Positions 1 to 11,536 of a stretch of 64,000 bases of DNA are shown one piece after another (positions within the stretch are counted from its first letter, which is position 1; every line of letters starts with the position of its first letter). The stretch is taken from the NCBI RefSeq assembly GCF_000264995.1, contig NW_006767434.1, forward strand, positions 285,450 through 349,449. Reading direction: 5' to 3'. The notes below the pieces were generated by a model, which was given only the letters and a program-made list of their open reading frames with translations, was not told the origin of the DNA and did not search any database. The DNA is from Punctularia strigosozonata HHB-11173 SS5. Its lineage: Eukaryota; Basidiomycota; Agaricomycetes; Corticiales; Punctulariaceae. The position numbers were made by a program, and so were the translations under genes.

Positions 1-240
1 GCCTCGCGGCGATGGCGAACAAGGTGAGCTCGACCAGGGTCCAACGATTTCTACAAATAGCGTGGAGCGTGGACTGGTGCCTGTAGACCCTGAATGATGC
101 GGTCATCGTCTCATCCCAAGTGGCGGCGCCGGACAAGTGCGGATGGGTCGCGATGAGCTTGGCGAGCCCGTCTTCCACCAGCCGGAGATCCAGGACCGAT
201 GCATACACATAGCAGGAATAGGCCTCCGCGTCCCACCGGG
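1..240 (-). CDS. Partial exon of an unrecognised protein, running off the left edge
   Basis: On the minus strand, the stretch 240..1 follows a plausible acceptor (ACCAG at 245..241). With two leading bases it reads as one open frame with GC-rich third positions, giving a peptide rich in Leu, Ala and Tyr that contains SCYVYASVLDLRLVEDG and ATWDETMTASFRVYRH. The frame stays open to the window edge. I do not recognise the family. Minus-strand open text between about 330 and 752 could hold upstream exons, but I could not join them. It could also be a chance open frame, since there is no start, no stop and no motif. Confidence 0.3.
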
Positions 241-1638
241 CTGGTAACACGTGTCGTGAAGGGGAGCGAACATTCGGAGTTCTCCAGGCGTGCAGCTGAT
301 ATCGTCTCGTATCGGAGTTGAAACGATAATCATAGCGAACCAGGTTTTGCCGCGAACACCTCGGCGGCGCAGGAGAGGCCACGCGCTCGCTTGTGAATGG
401 GGGTAACAAGTAGGTAGTAGTGTCGCCATCTTATTCGCGCCTCGTTGCGCTGGTATCTGGCGACGGCCGGCGTCCAAGCGAGAAGTTTGGCACCAACTTT
501 GCGGGATGTTTGTTTCCAGATGAGAATTTGCACCGACAAAATGGATAATCGGGGTGAAGCACATTTCGGAAATCTGTGAATGCCGGTGGCAGCGAGGAAG
601 ACCACCCAATCGCGCGATGATCGAGTGACATGTAGTTCTTCGCCGGTCGAGGAGCAAGGGATGTCAATGACGGTCACAACGCCACAGGTGACGAGCGACA
701 AGGCCATCGACGTTTTTTTTTTGCGGGCGAAGGCGACGTCACCGAGTGCCATATGGAGACGCCGAGCAAATCATTGATTCGAAGTTGTTCGGAACTCGCT
801 GAAGACACGGCGCCGGCGTGGGCGACGGAGATGAAGAGTCGATAAGGATTCATACGCACGCCGTCCTGGCAGCCGAAACTGCCCTCTGAGACAGCAGCAA
901 CCTAACGAGTACACATCAAGCCTCCGTTGCACGGCGTAGATCGAGCGTATGAGTCATTTTCGTCATGTTGCATGTAGCCTCTTTCAGGGTAGCATCTTCG
1001 GCTCGATGACCGACTCGGAGTTGTGTGCTGCCGACGGGTCCAGCCAGCAGATACGCGGCCTTGAGAACGGGGTTCCGCGATATAAGCACCGCGCTGTATC
1101 ATCATACTTACCTACCGAGAGAGCCACCCCTAGGACATGAGCCACTTGGAGACGCGAGGGGGATCCGGTGCTGATCACACAACATGTGGTCTTCGAATCT
1201 CCCTATGATAAATTGCTGAGAACTCTGTTGAGAACTTTCAGAATATCACTACATACGCAAGTAGCGGGTCAGAAATGGCAAGTGCAGCAATTTCTAGCTG
1301 TGAACTTCCGTATGTCATTGATACCAGTTTATGTGCGACATTCGTGTTGTGGGACTGGTTGAACTTGATTAATGTTCGCGTCTTCGCGCGACAAATCGAA
1401 AGCAAATCAATGCATCGTTATAAATCAGTAGTTTGGCGGCAAAAAAAAAGCAGAGGATAGCGGCCCAACCGTGTATATATGTCACGTGTGCTCGTCTGAC
1501 TTCGACGTAAATTACGTAAAGCAGTCAACATCACGTGCCAAATCAATGTGGGCGGAATGTTGGCTTCAGCCACCTCTGGGTGTCTGTTGTTCAGCTACCA
1601 GACGATTGTCATCAGGCTCTACCGCATATCTACAGAAC
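241..1638. other. Unresolved / intergenic stretch
   Basis: No gene could be built here with confidence. The first 500 bases may carry 5' exons of the minus-strand gene at the left edge. The part from about 1150 to 1638 drops in GC, contains short A/T runs (an A9 run near 1441), and looks like the 5' flank of the ubiquitin-conjugating enzyme gene. Confidence 0.4.
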
Positions 1639-2491
1639 ATGGACGCACGGCTTAGGAGAGTCAACAAGGAGATTGCAGGTCAGTTAATTTCTCTAGGACG
1701 TCAGTGCTCATTCGAATGAACACCTGCAGCGTAGACTGCAAAAATGACAAGACATCCAACATTCGGATCGAGTTGATCGACGACTCGCCGTACCACCTCA
1801 AGGGATCCTTCAACGGGCCCGAAGGCACGCCATATGAAGGCGGCCACTTCGAAGTCGTAGGTGTCACCCACGCCCTCCGCCCTGCCCGAGCGAGTGCGTC
1901 TCACCTAGCGCCCGCGTGCGTGCCGTCTCTCAGGACATCGTGATCCCGGAGAGCTATCCGTTCCAGCCCGTGAAGATGAAGTTCATCACGAAGGTGTACC
2001 ACCCGAACGTCTCGTCCGCATCGGGCGCGATCTGCCTCGATATCCTCAAGGACGCGTGGTCGCCCGTGCTGACGCTCAAGTCGACGCTCATCTCGCTGCA
2101 GTCGCTCCTGTGCTCGCCCGAGCCGAACGATCCGCAGGACGCGGAGGTCGCGAAGCATTACTCGACCAGCAGGAGCAGCTTTGACGATACGGCGCGGTAC
2201 TGGACGCACATATACGCCGGCGGGCCAGATCCGAAGACGCGCGGCCAGCCGGGAGGAGGGCAGGCGGCGGGGAGGGACGAGATCGCGATAGCGGGCCTCG
2301 AGCGGGCGCATGTCGAGCAGTTCGAGGCGCTCGGGTTCGAGCGGAGTAAAGTCGTACGTCTGTGATCCTACCGCGTTCTCTTTCATCTAACGTAAAGTCC
2401 GTAGATTGACGTGCTTCGTCGATTGAACTACCGCGGGGCGAACGTCGCCAAGATCAACGACGATAGGGTGGTCGAGGAGTTGCTGAAGTGA
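1639..2491 (+). CDS. ubc1: Ubiquitin-conjugating enzyme E2, UBC1/UBE2K type, with C-terminal UBA domain
   Basis: Four exons: 1639..1678, 1735..1856, 1934..2353 and 2405..2491, with introns of 56, 77 and 51 nt. The protein opens MDARLRRVNKEIAD. The UBC fold follows, with YHLKGSFNGPEGTPYEGG, FPFQP-like FQPVKMKFITKVYHPN, then the active-site region GAICLDILKDAWSP, in which the Cys is the thioester residue, and LLCSPEPNDPQDAEVA. After a Gly/Gln-rich linker, the last 45 residues (EQFEALGFERSKVIDVLRRL..) form a UBA domain, as in yeast Ubc1 and human UBE2K. Members of this class take ubiquitin from E1 and build Lys48-linked chains in protein quality control. Known from the family: E2-K architecture. 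Inferred: function here. Its 3' third is present a second time at 3378-3640 because of an assembly duplication. Confidence 0.95.
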
Positions 2492-3062
2492 TTCCCCGCT
2501 CTCATCGTCGAACCCCTGCCCCTTGCATGAGCTGTATTTTTCAGCTTCCCCACCACTGTTGTATTCCTGCTAGTCCATTTTCACGACTGTAAGATGGGTT
2601 GTTGTACGACAATCGACGATCAATGCATCCGATAGATATCGGTCGACCTTGGCTCTGACTTTGAGGCTTGAACCAGACACAGGTAGGGTACTCTATAAGT
2701 GTTGAATCACTCCTTGATGCACTACATATAGTACGTCAACTCGCTGGAGAGGAGGCGAGCGTATACCTCCGCTGTGTCACATGCCTGTCACTTGCTATCT
2801 AACCATATACTACTCATCACCCTTGTGCCTGATGGCCGCGTCTCATACACGCCTAGGTTGTCCTCAGCCTCTCCCGACGCCTCCGTCCGTCGAGCTTGTC
2901 GCAGTTTCATCGGGCTGAACAAGGCCGAACGGGACTTCCAGGATGCAGTACGGGGGCGGCTCCAGTCAGGGTGGTTATAGGCAGAGGCCTCAAGGATACG
3001 GCGGACCGAGTCAGCAGCCGCAAAGCCCGCATAGTCCACAAGGATACGACAATCCGCCGTAT
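2229..3062. repeat. 834-bp exact duplicate, copy 1, left of an N gap
   Basis: Bases 2229..3062 recur without visible change at 3378..4211, a shift of 1149. The copy holds the end of ubc1, the intergenic region and the first 120 bases of the next gene (false start at 2943). One copy stops exactly where the N run starts, and the other begins exactly where it ends. This is the signature of two overlapping contigs that were not merged, not of a biological repeat. Confidence 0.9.
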
Positions 3063-3377
3063 NNNNNNNNNNNNNNNNNNNNNNNNNNNNNNNNNNNNNN
3101 NNNNNNNNNNNNNNNNNNNNNNNNNNNNNNNNNNNNNNNNNNNNNNNNNNNNNNNNNNNNNNNNNNNNNNNNNNNNNNNNNNNNNNNNNNNNNNNNNNNN
3201 NNNNNNNNNNNNNNNNNNNNNNNNNNNNNNNNNNNNNNNNNNNNNNNNNNNNNNNNNNNNNNNNNNNNNNNNNNNNNNNNNNNNNNNNNNNNNNNNNNNN
3301 NNNNNNNNNNNNNNNNNNNNNNNNNNNNNNNNNNNNNNNNNNNNNNNNNNNNNNNNNNNNNNNNNNNNNNNNNNNNN
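3063..3377. other. Assembly gap (315 N)
   Basis: A run of undetermined bases between the two identical copies. The gene model from 4092 onward is complete without it, so the gap probably does not stand for real sequence. Confidence 0.97.
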
Positions 3378-4211
3378 ATCCGAAGACGCGCGGCCAGCCG
3401 GGAGGAGGGCAGGCGGCGGGGAGGGACGAGATCGCGATAGCGGGCCTCGAGCGGGCGCATGTCGAGCAGTTCGAGGCGCTCGGGTTCGAGCGGAGTAAAG
3501 TCGTACGTCTGTGATCCTACCGCGTTCTCTTTCATCTAACGTAAAGTCCGTAGATTGACGTGCTTCGTCGATTGAACTACCGCGGGGCGAACGTCGCCAA
3601 GATCAACGACGATAGGGTGGTCGAGGAGTTGCTGAAGTGATTCCCCGCTCTCATCGTCGAACCCCTGCCCCTTGCATGAGCTGTATTTTTCAGCTTCCCC
3701 ACCACTGTTGTATTCCTGCTAGTCCATTTTCACGACTGTAAGATGGGTTGTTGTACGACAATCGACGATCAATGCATCCGATAGATATCGGTCGACCTTG
3801 GCTCTGACTTTGAGGCTTGAACCAGACACAGGTAGGGTACTCTATAAGTGTTGAATCACTCCTTGATGCACTACATATAGTACGTCAACTCGCTGGAGAG
3901 GAGGCGAGCGTATACCTCCGCTGTGTCACATGCCTGTCACTTGCTATCTAACCATATACTACTCATCACCCTTGTGCCTGATGGCCGCGTCTCATACACG
4001 CCTAGGTTGTCCTCAGCCTCTCCCGACGCCTCCGTCCGTCGAGCTTGTCGCAGTTTCATCGGGCTGAACAAGGCCGAACGGGACTTCCAGGATGCAGTAC
4101 GGGGGCGGCTCCAGTCAGGGTGGTTATAGGCAGAGGCCTCAAGGATACGGCGGACCGAGTCAGCAGCCGCAAAGCCCGCATAGTCCACAAGGATACGACA
4201 ATCCGCCGTAT
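3378..4211. repeat. 834-bp exact duplicate, copy 2, right of the N gap
   Basis: Second copy of 2229..3062. It starts inside ubc1 exon 3 and repeats exon 4 with its stop at 3640, then continues without a break into the complete gene at 4092. The ubc1 tail at 3378-3640 is therefore an artefact and should not be annotated as a second gene. Confidence 0.9.
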
Positions 4212-5034
4212 CCGAATCAGCAACAGCCTCAGCAAGCGTACAGCACGGGCTACAGGCCGACGTCGTTCGACGATCCGTCTGGGGTCCCTGGAGGCGAGGC
4301 GTACTGGGGCCTGTGAGTCCAATCATCCAATGCGTATACCAAACCAAACCGGTATTGGCGTGGTGAAGGCGGGAACTGATTGCGGCTTGTATGCGCAGAT
4401 TGATGGACAACGGGAGGCCGACCGAATTGATGATACGCCTGTGCGACTCGCTGTTCATGTTCATCGACCGAAACTGCTCCCAGGCCGAGCTGCGGGGGAC
4501 ACAACGCCTCGAGCCCGCGAAGTACATGTGGCTCATGACCGCCCTCGGCGCCCCGCCCGGCACCGTACGCCCCCTCCTCATATCGCTACCTGCCACTCCC
4601 CCCTCTAACGCATCCACTTATTCACATTCCTATAGGCGGAGGCGGTGTGCATCTCCCTCCAGTCCTTCTACGACATGGCCGCCGTCCCGTACCAGTTCGT
4701 GCCCGTGCCCGGGTCGTCCGGCTCCCCGGTGCCCGTGCTCGACGCGCGCGGGTTCCTGCATATGGCCGTCTTCGAGGCGCGCGCGGACCCGGACGCGTCC
4801 CACCGGCACTTCCAGAAAGCGCTCAACGTGTTCGGCCTCGTCGACCCCGCCACGAACGCGCGGTTCCCCGCGCCGATACCGCGGAGCGCGTTCCCGTATA
4901 TGCCCGAGTGGCAGCTGAAGAACGCGTATACGGCGTGGCAGACGCAGGCGATTATCGCGAGCAGTGGGGCGAGGAGCAATGCGATGGTGGCGGGTATGCT
5001 GGGTGGGGGTAGGTTTGGTGGCTTTGGGTCGGGT

Positions 5035-5066
<32 letters not shown>

Positions 5067-5296
5067 AGGTTCGGGCTTTGGGGCGTACGGGGCGGGTAAC
5101 AGCCGTGAGTTGCAGCTGTTGTTATACCTTCGGATGACTGACGGATGGGACAGAGGTGATGCAGATGCTGCAGACGCAGCAGGCGGAGGCGAAGAAGCGC
5201 GCGAGCTACGCCAAGCTGGCGAGCGGCGTGGTGAGCCTTTTAGGAGGTGGAGGTGTGGGCGGCTTGGGAGGCGGGTTAGGAGGCTTTGGTAGTTGA
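4092..5296 (+). CDS. Uncharacterised fungal protein with Gln/Pro/Gly-rich N-terminus (possibly DUF7514 family)
   Basis: Four exons: 4092..4312, 4399..4564, 4636..5104 and 5154..5296; all junctions keep frame. Residues 1 to about 55 are low-complexity Gln/Gly/Pro/Tyr sequence. A globular part follows with LMDNGRPTELMIRLCDSLF, LEPAKYMWLMTALGAPP, then SLQSFYDMAAVPYQFVP and FEARADPDASHRHFQ. The C-terminal part has a run of GM dipeptides and Gly-rich stretches ending GGLGGGLGGFGS. The middle domain reminds me of a conserved fungal domain listed as DUF7514; that is from memory and unverified. No catalytic motif, signal peptide or membrane segment is visible. Function unknown. The truncated copy at 2943-3062 is an assembly duplicate. 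Confidence 0.8.
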
Positions 5297-5937
5297 AAGA
5301 GGCGGGCGTTGCTGCATAGATGATCTTTCGGTTTGGCTCCAGGGTTTGGATGGTATCTACTCAATGCATTGATTGTGGAAAGTATGTAGTGTGTGTGTAC
5401 TAGTATCCCGACTTTGTCTGCTTTCAGTGCTGGCTAGCCGATTGCGATCTCTATGCCCCTATCTCATGGTGGGCACTGACCGCCCGACCAGCTCCGTCCT
5501 CACCTCGTCCTGAGCCCGACCTATTTTTGTGCACTCGTATACGAGTATAGGATGACGCTTTCGTCCGCAAAGTCGCGAAACGCAGGGAAAAATGACGAAA
5601 ACACGAGATAGAAACGGGATAGAAGGCGATCAACACAAGGATCAACGCGCGACCATGATGACCATCTGCTTCGTCCATGGAAACCGCGCACTGCTCTCGC
5701 GCCGGCACCGCACCTTCGACCGTATCAGAACGACTCGTTCATATGCTCCGTCTTTGCAGCAGATGGCGGGGAAGCCGCCCCCGTTCTTGCCGTGTCAGAT
5801 CACCGGGCCTACCGACCAGCCCTCATTGCCCCGAGATGTGAGGGACGGCCGAGCGTATCATTACTCCTTCTCCGCTGTTACCCTTCCTCCTCTCGCGGTA
5901 GGACTGCTACTCCTTCCGTGCTCACTGGACAACAACC
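5297..5937. other. Intergenic region
   Basis: No convincing gene. It includes the 3' flank of the preceding gene and the promoter side of the pseudokinase gene. A CT-rich tract (5862-5920) lies just before the start codon at 5938, as is common in fungal promoters. Confidence 0.5.
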
Positions 5938-8900
5938 ATGGGCGATGGCTACGGCGACGAAGACGGACGCATCGCGCGCTTGCTGGCGGACGTGCTGGAC
6001 GCCGCGCTGGCTATCCGCAAGTTGGCGTCCAGGCCGGGTGCGAAGCAGAGCGCGTATGAGTGTATGGGTCTCGCGGGGCACGTCGGGGAGATCGTCGCGT
6101 GGGCGGAGGAAAAGAGGGGCTGGCGCGCGCCCGCGGACGTCGTAGAGAGCTTGAGGCGACTGTGGAGGTTAGTTCAAACGCCGTTTCGCTCTCGCTCTCT
6201 CGCGTACAGGCTTGTCCGGCTGACGTTTTGTTGTCACTTTTCGTGTAGGTTGTATGCGGGTCTTGGGATGCTGATCAAGACGTTGGCGGACGGGACGATG
6301 CTGAAGCGCGTGTTGTGGAAGGAGACGGTCAGCCGACGGATAGCGGCCGCGAGCGGCGCTCTGGGCGAGTTCTCGGTGACGTTCGACGTGAGTTTGGCAC
6401 GCGGAAGCAGTTTTCGGTTTTGACGCGTGTATGCTAAATGCCTCAAATCTCCTCCGCTAGTTGGCGTCGCAGCAAGATCTGCAACGGGTCGACGCAGAGA
6501 CGAAGAGGGCGAGGGAGATGGACACGCAGATGTTCGAGGCGATGCTCCGGTCGGTTTTGGAGAACGACAACGAGATATTGCGCGTGAGTTGTCTGTGATA
6601 TGCAATCATCTGACTGGCCTCGCTGGCTTAACACGACTCTCCCCCGTTGACTTTACAGACTCTCGGCGTGGAACCCGTCATGTTTCACAGTGCGACGCTC
6701 AGCATTGAGAAGGTGCGGCGTGACTCCTCCCCTGTATACGCGTTTCTGGCTCATCTCTTGTTTTCATACTACCTGCAATAGCGATTATCGCAATTGGCTA
6801 ATGAAGACTCCGTCGAGCGACGGCTGCTGAGCCGTGCGCTCGAGCACATATACCGCGCGCAGTCTCGGACTCCGTCTCGGACCCCGCCCGACGGCTTCTT
6901 CCTGAGCGCGCTGGACGTCATCGTCGATTCCACCGCGAAGCTCGGCCCACACCTCTTCGGAGGGAGCTTTTACGATGCGGCGGTCTGCGTCCGCGCGCTC
7001 CCTCGTGGGATCCCGCGACCGGTACGTCCGAGATGGCATGTTCTTTCAATTTTCAGCGCTCACGCGGTTCGCGCAGGTTATCGAGGAATGCGTTGGACAA
7101 TGGAGGTCGCTCGAGCACGATAACGTCGTGTCGTACATGGGCGCCTGTCTGTCGGACGATACACCGTGCGTGGTGTACGAGCGGTCGCCGACCTGGAACG
7201 CGTCGCGGTACCTGGAACAGCATCCGGAGGCGGATAGGGTCAAGCTCGTATGTTCCATCACCTCGTCCTTGCCCGCGCGGGACCCTGTCACTGACCTGTC
7301 GCTAACTCAACCAGTTGCACGATATGTCGTTAGGCCTCGTATGCTTACACTCCAAAGACGTGGTCCATGGCGACCTCCGGGCGGTACGTCTTCCCTCTGC
7401 CATACTCAGTGTAATGTGCAAAGAGCTGATATGGTCGCGCAGGACAACGTGATCGTCTCTGCCGATCAGAAGGCCGCTTTGGTGGGATACGGACTGAAAC
7501 AGCTCGACGCGCCTACAGAGGGCGTACAGAGTGTCCCGGACAAATACAGCGACGTGTACGATTTCGGTCTGACCATTGTGGAGGTGAGATCCATTCTATC
7601 ATTTTCCATCCTTCTGATAGCGACCAACTGAGCTCCTGTTTTCCACCCTGGCAGGTCTTCAAGGGATCGCGCCCGTCGAAGGGAACGGAGCCCGCAGCGC
7701 TTATTCGGAACATCGGTGAACGCGATCCGACCGTGGCCGTGTCTGGTGTGGAAGACGCGCTCTGCGCGCTCGTCGCGGATTGCTGCGCGCCGGATCCGGT
7801 GCATCGCCCGCTGGCGGCGAACGTCGCGGCGCGGCTCGGGTGGATGTGCCTCATGCGCAAGGGATCGTCACGGTCGGAGGAGGAGGGGGAGAAGGAGAAG
7901 GAGGCGCAGGCGGGCAGTCTGTCCGGGTCGATGTCGGCCGGGTCGAGGACGTCCCTGTCGTCGTCGTCATCCTCGAGCGTGTTGTTGGCGTACGCGACTT
8001 CGTCGTCCTCGGACGATGGGGAACCCGTTCCGCCCCCGCCTCCCGAGGTTCGAGTTGCCCCCCAGCAAATGCTTCCGGAACCCCAACCCCAACCGCAGCC
8101 GGACCAGCAACAGCGACCGGACCAGCAATTGCGACAGCCTGGGCGCGCCTCACAAGTGAGCGCCCTGTCGGACTTTACGGAAGTGATGACCCTGTCTCGC
8201 GCCCTACCCACCGCGCCGCACTACTATTACTACCCTCCCCAACTCCCACCCCCACCCGTGCGTCCCGCGATGTCATCAGCGCGGTCGATCGCGCCCTCCG
8301 TCGCGACGAGCAGGAGCGGGAGTCACGCCGCCGGTAGAGGAAAAACGCCGCGCGCGAAGACGTACGAGTCGACCGCGCCGCTCGCCATCGCGCTCATGGA
8401 CTCGCTCTCGCCGGCGCCCCCGCCCCGCACGCGGCAGCGGAAGGACAGCGCGCCCGCCCGTGTTAACGCGCAGGAGGCCAGGGCCGCGCCGCCGCTGCAG
8501 ATACAGATCCTCCAGCAGCACTACGCGTGGGCGGATCCCGGTTCTGTCCCCGGGTCGGCGAGCACGGTGCGCGCGCCTATGTCGACGGTCCGCCAGACGT
8601 TGGATCCGGAGCCGGGACCGAAGCGGCCGTCGCTGCCCGCGACGCCGTCGAGGGTGGTGTGGAAGGTCGCGTCGTCGTCGTCGGAGACGTCGTCGAGCCC
8701 GCTGGAGGAAAGCCCGCCTCCGCAGTCTGGGCTCGTCAACGCCGAGAGCGAAGCGTATGTGCCTCCTCCTCCTCCTCCGCCGCCTTCGCGTCCTGCGCGG
8801 CCTGAAAGGAGGTACACCACCGGTCGGGATCGGGAGGAGGACGAAATGCGGGCATGGGCCAAGGCGGCGTTGGTCAAGAGGCATTACCGCACGCTGCGCG

Positions 8901-8983
8901 AACCGGATCCGCTGCCTCCGGGCGGATGGGGCAGCGTGCCGAGGTTTGGGGAGGGCGTGCTGGTGTTTACGCAGAATCGGTGA
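5938..8983 (+). CDS. MLKL-like architecture: N-terminal helical bundle, pseudokinase domain, long Pro/Ser-rich tail
   Basis: Nine exons: 5938..6167, 6249..6387, 6461..6583, 6659..6712, 6782..7021, 7077..7247, 7315..7383, 7443..7583 and 7655..8983, giving about 831 residues. Residues 1 to about 180 are predicted amphipathic helices resembling the four-helix bundle at the N-terminus of MLKL and many fungal signalling proteins (for example the segment GEFSVTFDLASQQDLQRVD). A kinase-like domain follows. The beta-3 lysine is replaced (VCVRAL), the catalytic loop keeps its Asp as HGDLRADN, and the DFG motif is changed to GYG (ALVGYGLKQL). SDVYDFGLTIVEV matches the usual subdomain IX. Losing both Lys and DFG-Asp argues for a pseudokinase. 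The last 350 residues are disordered and rich in Pro, Ser and Arg. No membrane segment is seen. Inference: a signalling or cell-death-related scaffold; no activity is shown. Confidence 0.82.
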
Positions 8984-9360
8984 TTCGGATATATGGATAA
9001 ACACCTCCTTCGAGATTTCGTTACTTTCCCCGCGTTCCTGACTTGACCTTATCGTTGCACAATCTTACACTCATTTGCATCTGCTTTTGCACCCTGTATG
9101 GTCTCGTTTACTTATCCTCGTTATCACAACACTCCCTTGTATGCTCGTGTCGATGTTTTATATACCAGTAGTCCTTGATCTAGAATCTATAGCATCCGCA
9201 GTGCCTTGCTCTCGCCGCGGCTCATCTGACCTGCGCAACAAGCTGTTCACATCGAATTCTATTGCGCTGTCCTTCCTCGTGCTCAGCGCGCAGTCCGGCG
9301 GTAACGCAGGCATCGCCCCCGAGTACGCGGTATAGCCCCGACCACCAGCTGGGGATGGAG

Positions 9361-9370
9361 ATATAAATAG
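9361..9370 (+). promoter_or_regulatory. TATA box of the CipC-like gene
   Basis: ATATAAATAG lies about 85 bases before the start codon at 9454, followed by a pyrimidine- and CA-rich leader (CAACAACATCAACATG) typical of strongly expressed fungal genes. Confidence 0.6.
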
Positions 9371-9453
9371 CCATGGTATAACTCGATCAAAGCCCCCTGA
9401 GCTACATCCGGTCTACCCTCTCAACCCTTGTCCGTATCATCAACAACATCAAC

Positions 9454-10565
9454 ATGGGTCTCTTTGGCGAAATCGAGGGACTGCTCTCGAACCATCAGGG
9501 CCAGCAGGTTCACCAGGAGATCTACACGCAGCAGTATGTGCCCGAGCAGCACCAGGGTTCGTGGACGCACGAAGGTGACCGCATGCAATTCGATCGTGTT
9601 AATCCGGCCGTCGCTCATCATCGCGGGGGGGGGGTACTTTAGCGATCGCGGGCGCTGCTGGTTTCGAGGCCATGAAGGCGTACGAGAACCACCTTCGCGA
9701 GACCGGGCAGCAGCCTAGGTACGTTCGGCGTCTCTACCTTACCCCAGATCTCGTTCGCGACGGTTTGGCGGGCCCGATCTGATTGGCACGACGCCTTTTT
9801 TCTTTTTATTTTTCACGACAGCCATGCACTGATGAAGGAGCTCCTGGCCGGGTTCGCTGCGGCCGAGGTCGACAAGCTCGTCGAGACGAAGGGGTTGGAT
9901 TACATCGATCGCGAGAAGGCGAAGCGCCACGCCGTCGCGCAGGCTCATCAGGTGCGAGACGCTCTCAATAACCCCTCCTTTTCTTTCTTTTTTTTCTTCT
10001 TCGCATTCCGGCGCAGGGGCTGACCACTCCGATGGGATCGCTGCTCTGCTTAGATGGCTGCCGAGCGCTATGGGGAGGGCAGCAACGGGTACGAGTGGAC
10101 GCAGCAGCACGCGGGAGGATGGAACTCGAACCCGGGCGGTCCGCACTATAACGAATCGTACGGCGGCTATCCCGGGTTCGGAGGCTACCAGGGCGGTGGT
10201 GGTCAGTATGGGGGTGGATATGGAGGACCTCCGGGCGGTGGATACGGCGGTCCCCCGGGCGGTGGATACGGCGGTCCCCCGGGCGGTGGATACGGCGGTC
10301 CTCCGGGCGGTGGATACGGCGGTCCCCCGGGCGGTGGATACGGCGGTCCTCCAGGTGGTGGATACGGCGGCGGATACGGCGGCCCTCCCGGTGAAGGGTA
10401 CGGCGGCCAGGGATACGGCGGTGGTCCCGGCGGCGGTGACTTTCGTTCGTCTTTTTGAAAGATGTGCGCAGGTGCTCATTGCGAGTAGGCTACGGAGGTC
10501 CTCCCCAGGGCCAGTACGGCGAGGGCGAGCACCACCACCGCCACCATCGCCAGGAGGGGTGGTGA
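9454..10565 (+). CDS. CipC-like (DUF3759) protein with Gly/Pro repeat tail
   Basis: Five exons: 9454..9574, 9643..9718, 9822..9951, 10054..10435 and 10489..10565. The core reads AIAGAAGFEAMKAYENH, then ALMKELLAGFAAAEVDKLVE and TKGLDYIDREKAKRHAVAQA. These are the conserved blocks of the fungal CipC-like family (concanamycin-induced protein C of Aspergillus), small cytosolic proteins induced by stress or during growth on plant matter; their biochemical role is unknown. After the core, this copy carries an unusual tail of six to seven YGGPPGGG units and a His-rich end (HHHRHHRQEGW). If the last intron is not removed, the protein would instead stop at 10458. A TATA box lies upstream. The core family call is firm; the last exon is less sure. 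Confidence 0.85.
10213..10368 (+). repeat. 24-bp coding tandem repeat (Gly-Gly-Tyr-Gly-Gly-Pro-Pro-Gly)
   Basis: About six and a half copies of a 24-bp unit (GGTGGATACGGCGGTCCCCC + GGGC) within the CipC-like gene. Copies differ at third positions only, so the array can vary in length without breaking the frame. Each unit adds eight residues to a flexible tail. Confidence 0.85.
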
Positions 10566-11536
10566 GGTCGCTTTGCACTGCTGGGAATGATATATAACGG
10601 AGACCGGAATGGGGTCGATTGAGCGTCGATTGATGGTGTATGTACGATGGAGCTTAGCCTTGATACCACGAAACCCAGCGACTCGGTGTTGAATATTTCT
10701 GTGATTTGGACGACGGAACGAACGAGAGCGCGCAGAGCTGCGGGCTCGAGCATGCCAGCTTCCGCGCGCCTTGCGTCATGCCTTGACCGCGTCTCTCGAC
10801 ACGCCTTGGCTACTCGCACCTGGTATTCGTCGATATCATCAAGTCCAGGGAAAACTCTGGTTCAGGGACGTCGTGTACGCCTTCGTGGTGACTACTCGGT
10901 CTCAGTCGTTGGCCGGAAGGCCACGCGCGGCGCGCTTTTTGTCTTTAGTCCTCGCAGTGACGCAGTCCTTCCACCTAGGCCTGAGCAAGGTCTAGACTTT
11001 CCGCAAACTGCACGAGTCGTTCGTCTCTACATCCTACTCGGGTCCGGTCTCCGTTATATGCCTGCGTCGCAGAGGAGTCGTCACGGTGCGAACGGCACTC
11101 CTGTCCTCTCGAAAGACACGCTCTCTTTTGTTTCGCCTCATCTCGGTCGGTTCCGATAGGGTTCGGAACTCGGGTCCTGCGCTTGAAGGGTGATCTGCGT
11201 GCGTCGTCGTGGCCCCGATGCGGAAGGCGCCGACCGACGAGTGGCCGGACGCGCGAAATCGAACATAATAAGGCCAGGCACGCCGACCATGACCACCCCC
11301 CTCCTGGCCGCTAGCTTTGGCAACAGGCAATCGCGGATCCGAGACACTTATTGTCTACCTGCACCTGCGAACAATGGGCCAGCGATTCCCCTCCCTTCGT
11401 CTCGGTCTTTGAGGGTATAAAAGACGCAGGTTGTTGCAGGGATGGGTTCGTTCAAGCGATTTCCAGCTTGCTCGCGCCCACAAAGCCCTCTCTCTTCTAC
11501 AAACACCTAACCACCACCACCCCCTCTCAACCAGCA
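10566..11536. other. Intergenic region upstream of pheromone gene 1
   Basis: No gene recognised in 970 bases, although several frames stay open because of high GC. The final part carries the TATA box and leader of the pheromone precursor gene. Confidence 0.5.
11416..11422 (+). promoter_or_regulatory. TATA box of pheromone precursor gene 1
   Basis: TATAAAA lies 121 bases before the start codon at 11537. The minus-strand pheromone gene at 24.5 kb also has a TATAAAA about 110 bases before its start, so the two promoters share this layout. Confidence 0.65.

Noticed and set aside
2943-3062. A second start of the Gln/Gly-rich protein gene before the N gap
   Set aside because: Exact copy of 4092-4211 at the edge of a gap; assembly duplicate, not a gene.
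9075-9335. Short hydrophobic plus-strand open frame between the pseudokinase and CipC-like genes
   Set aside because: No splice or promoter support, and the text looks like 3' flank; not enough evidence for a gene.
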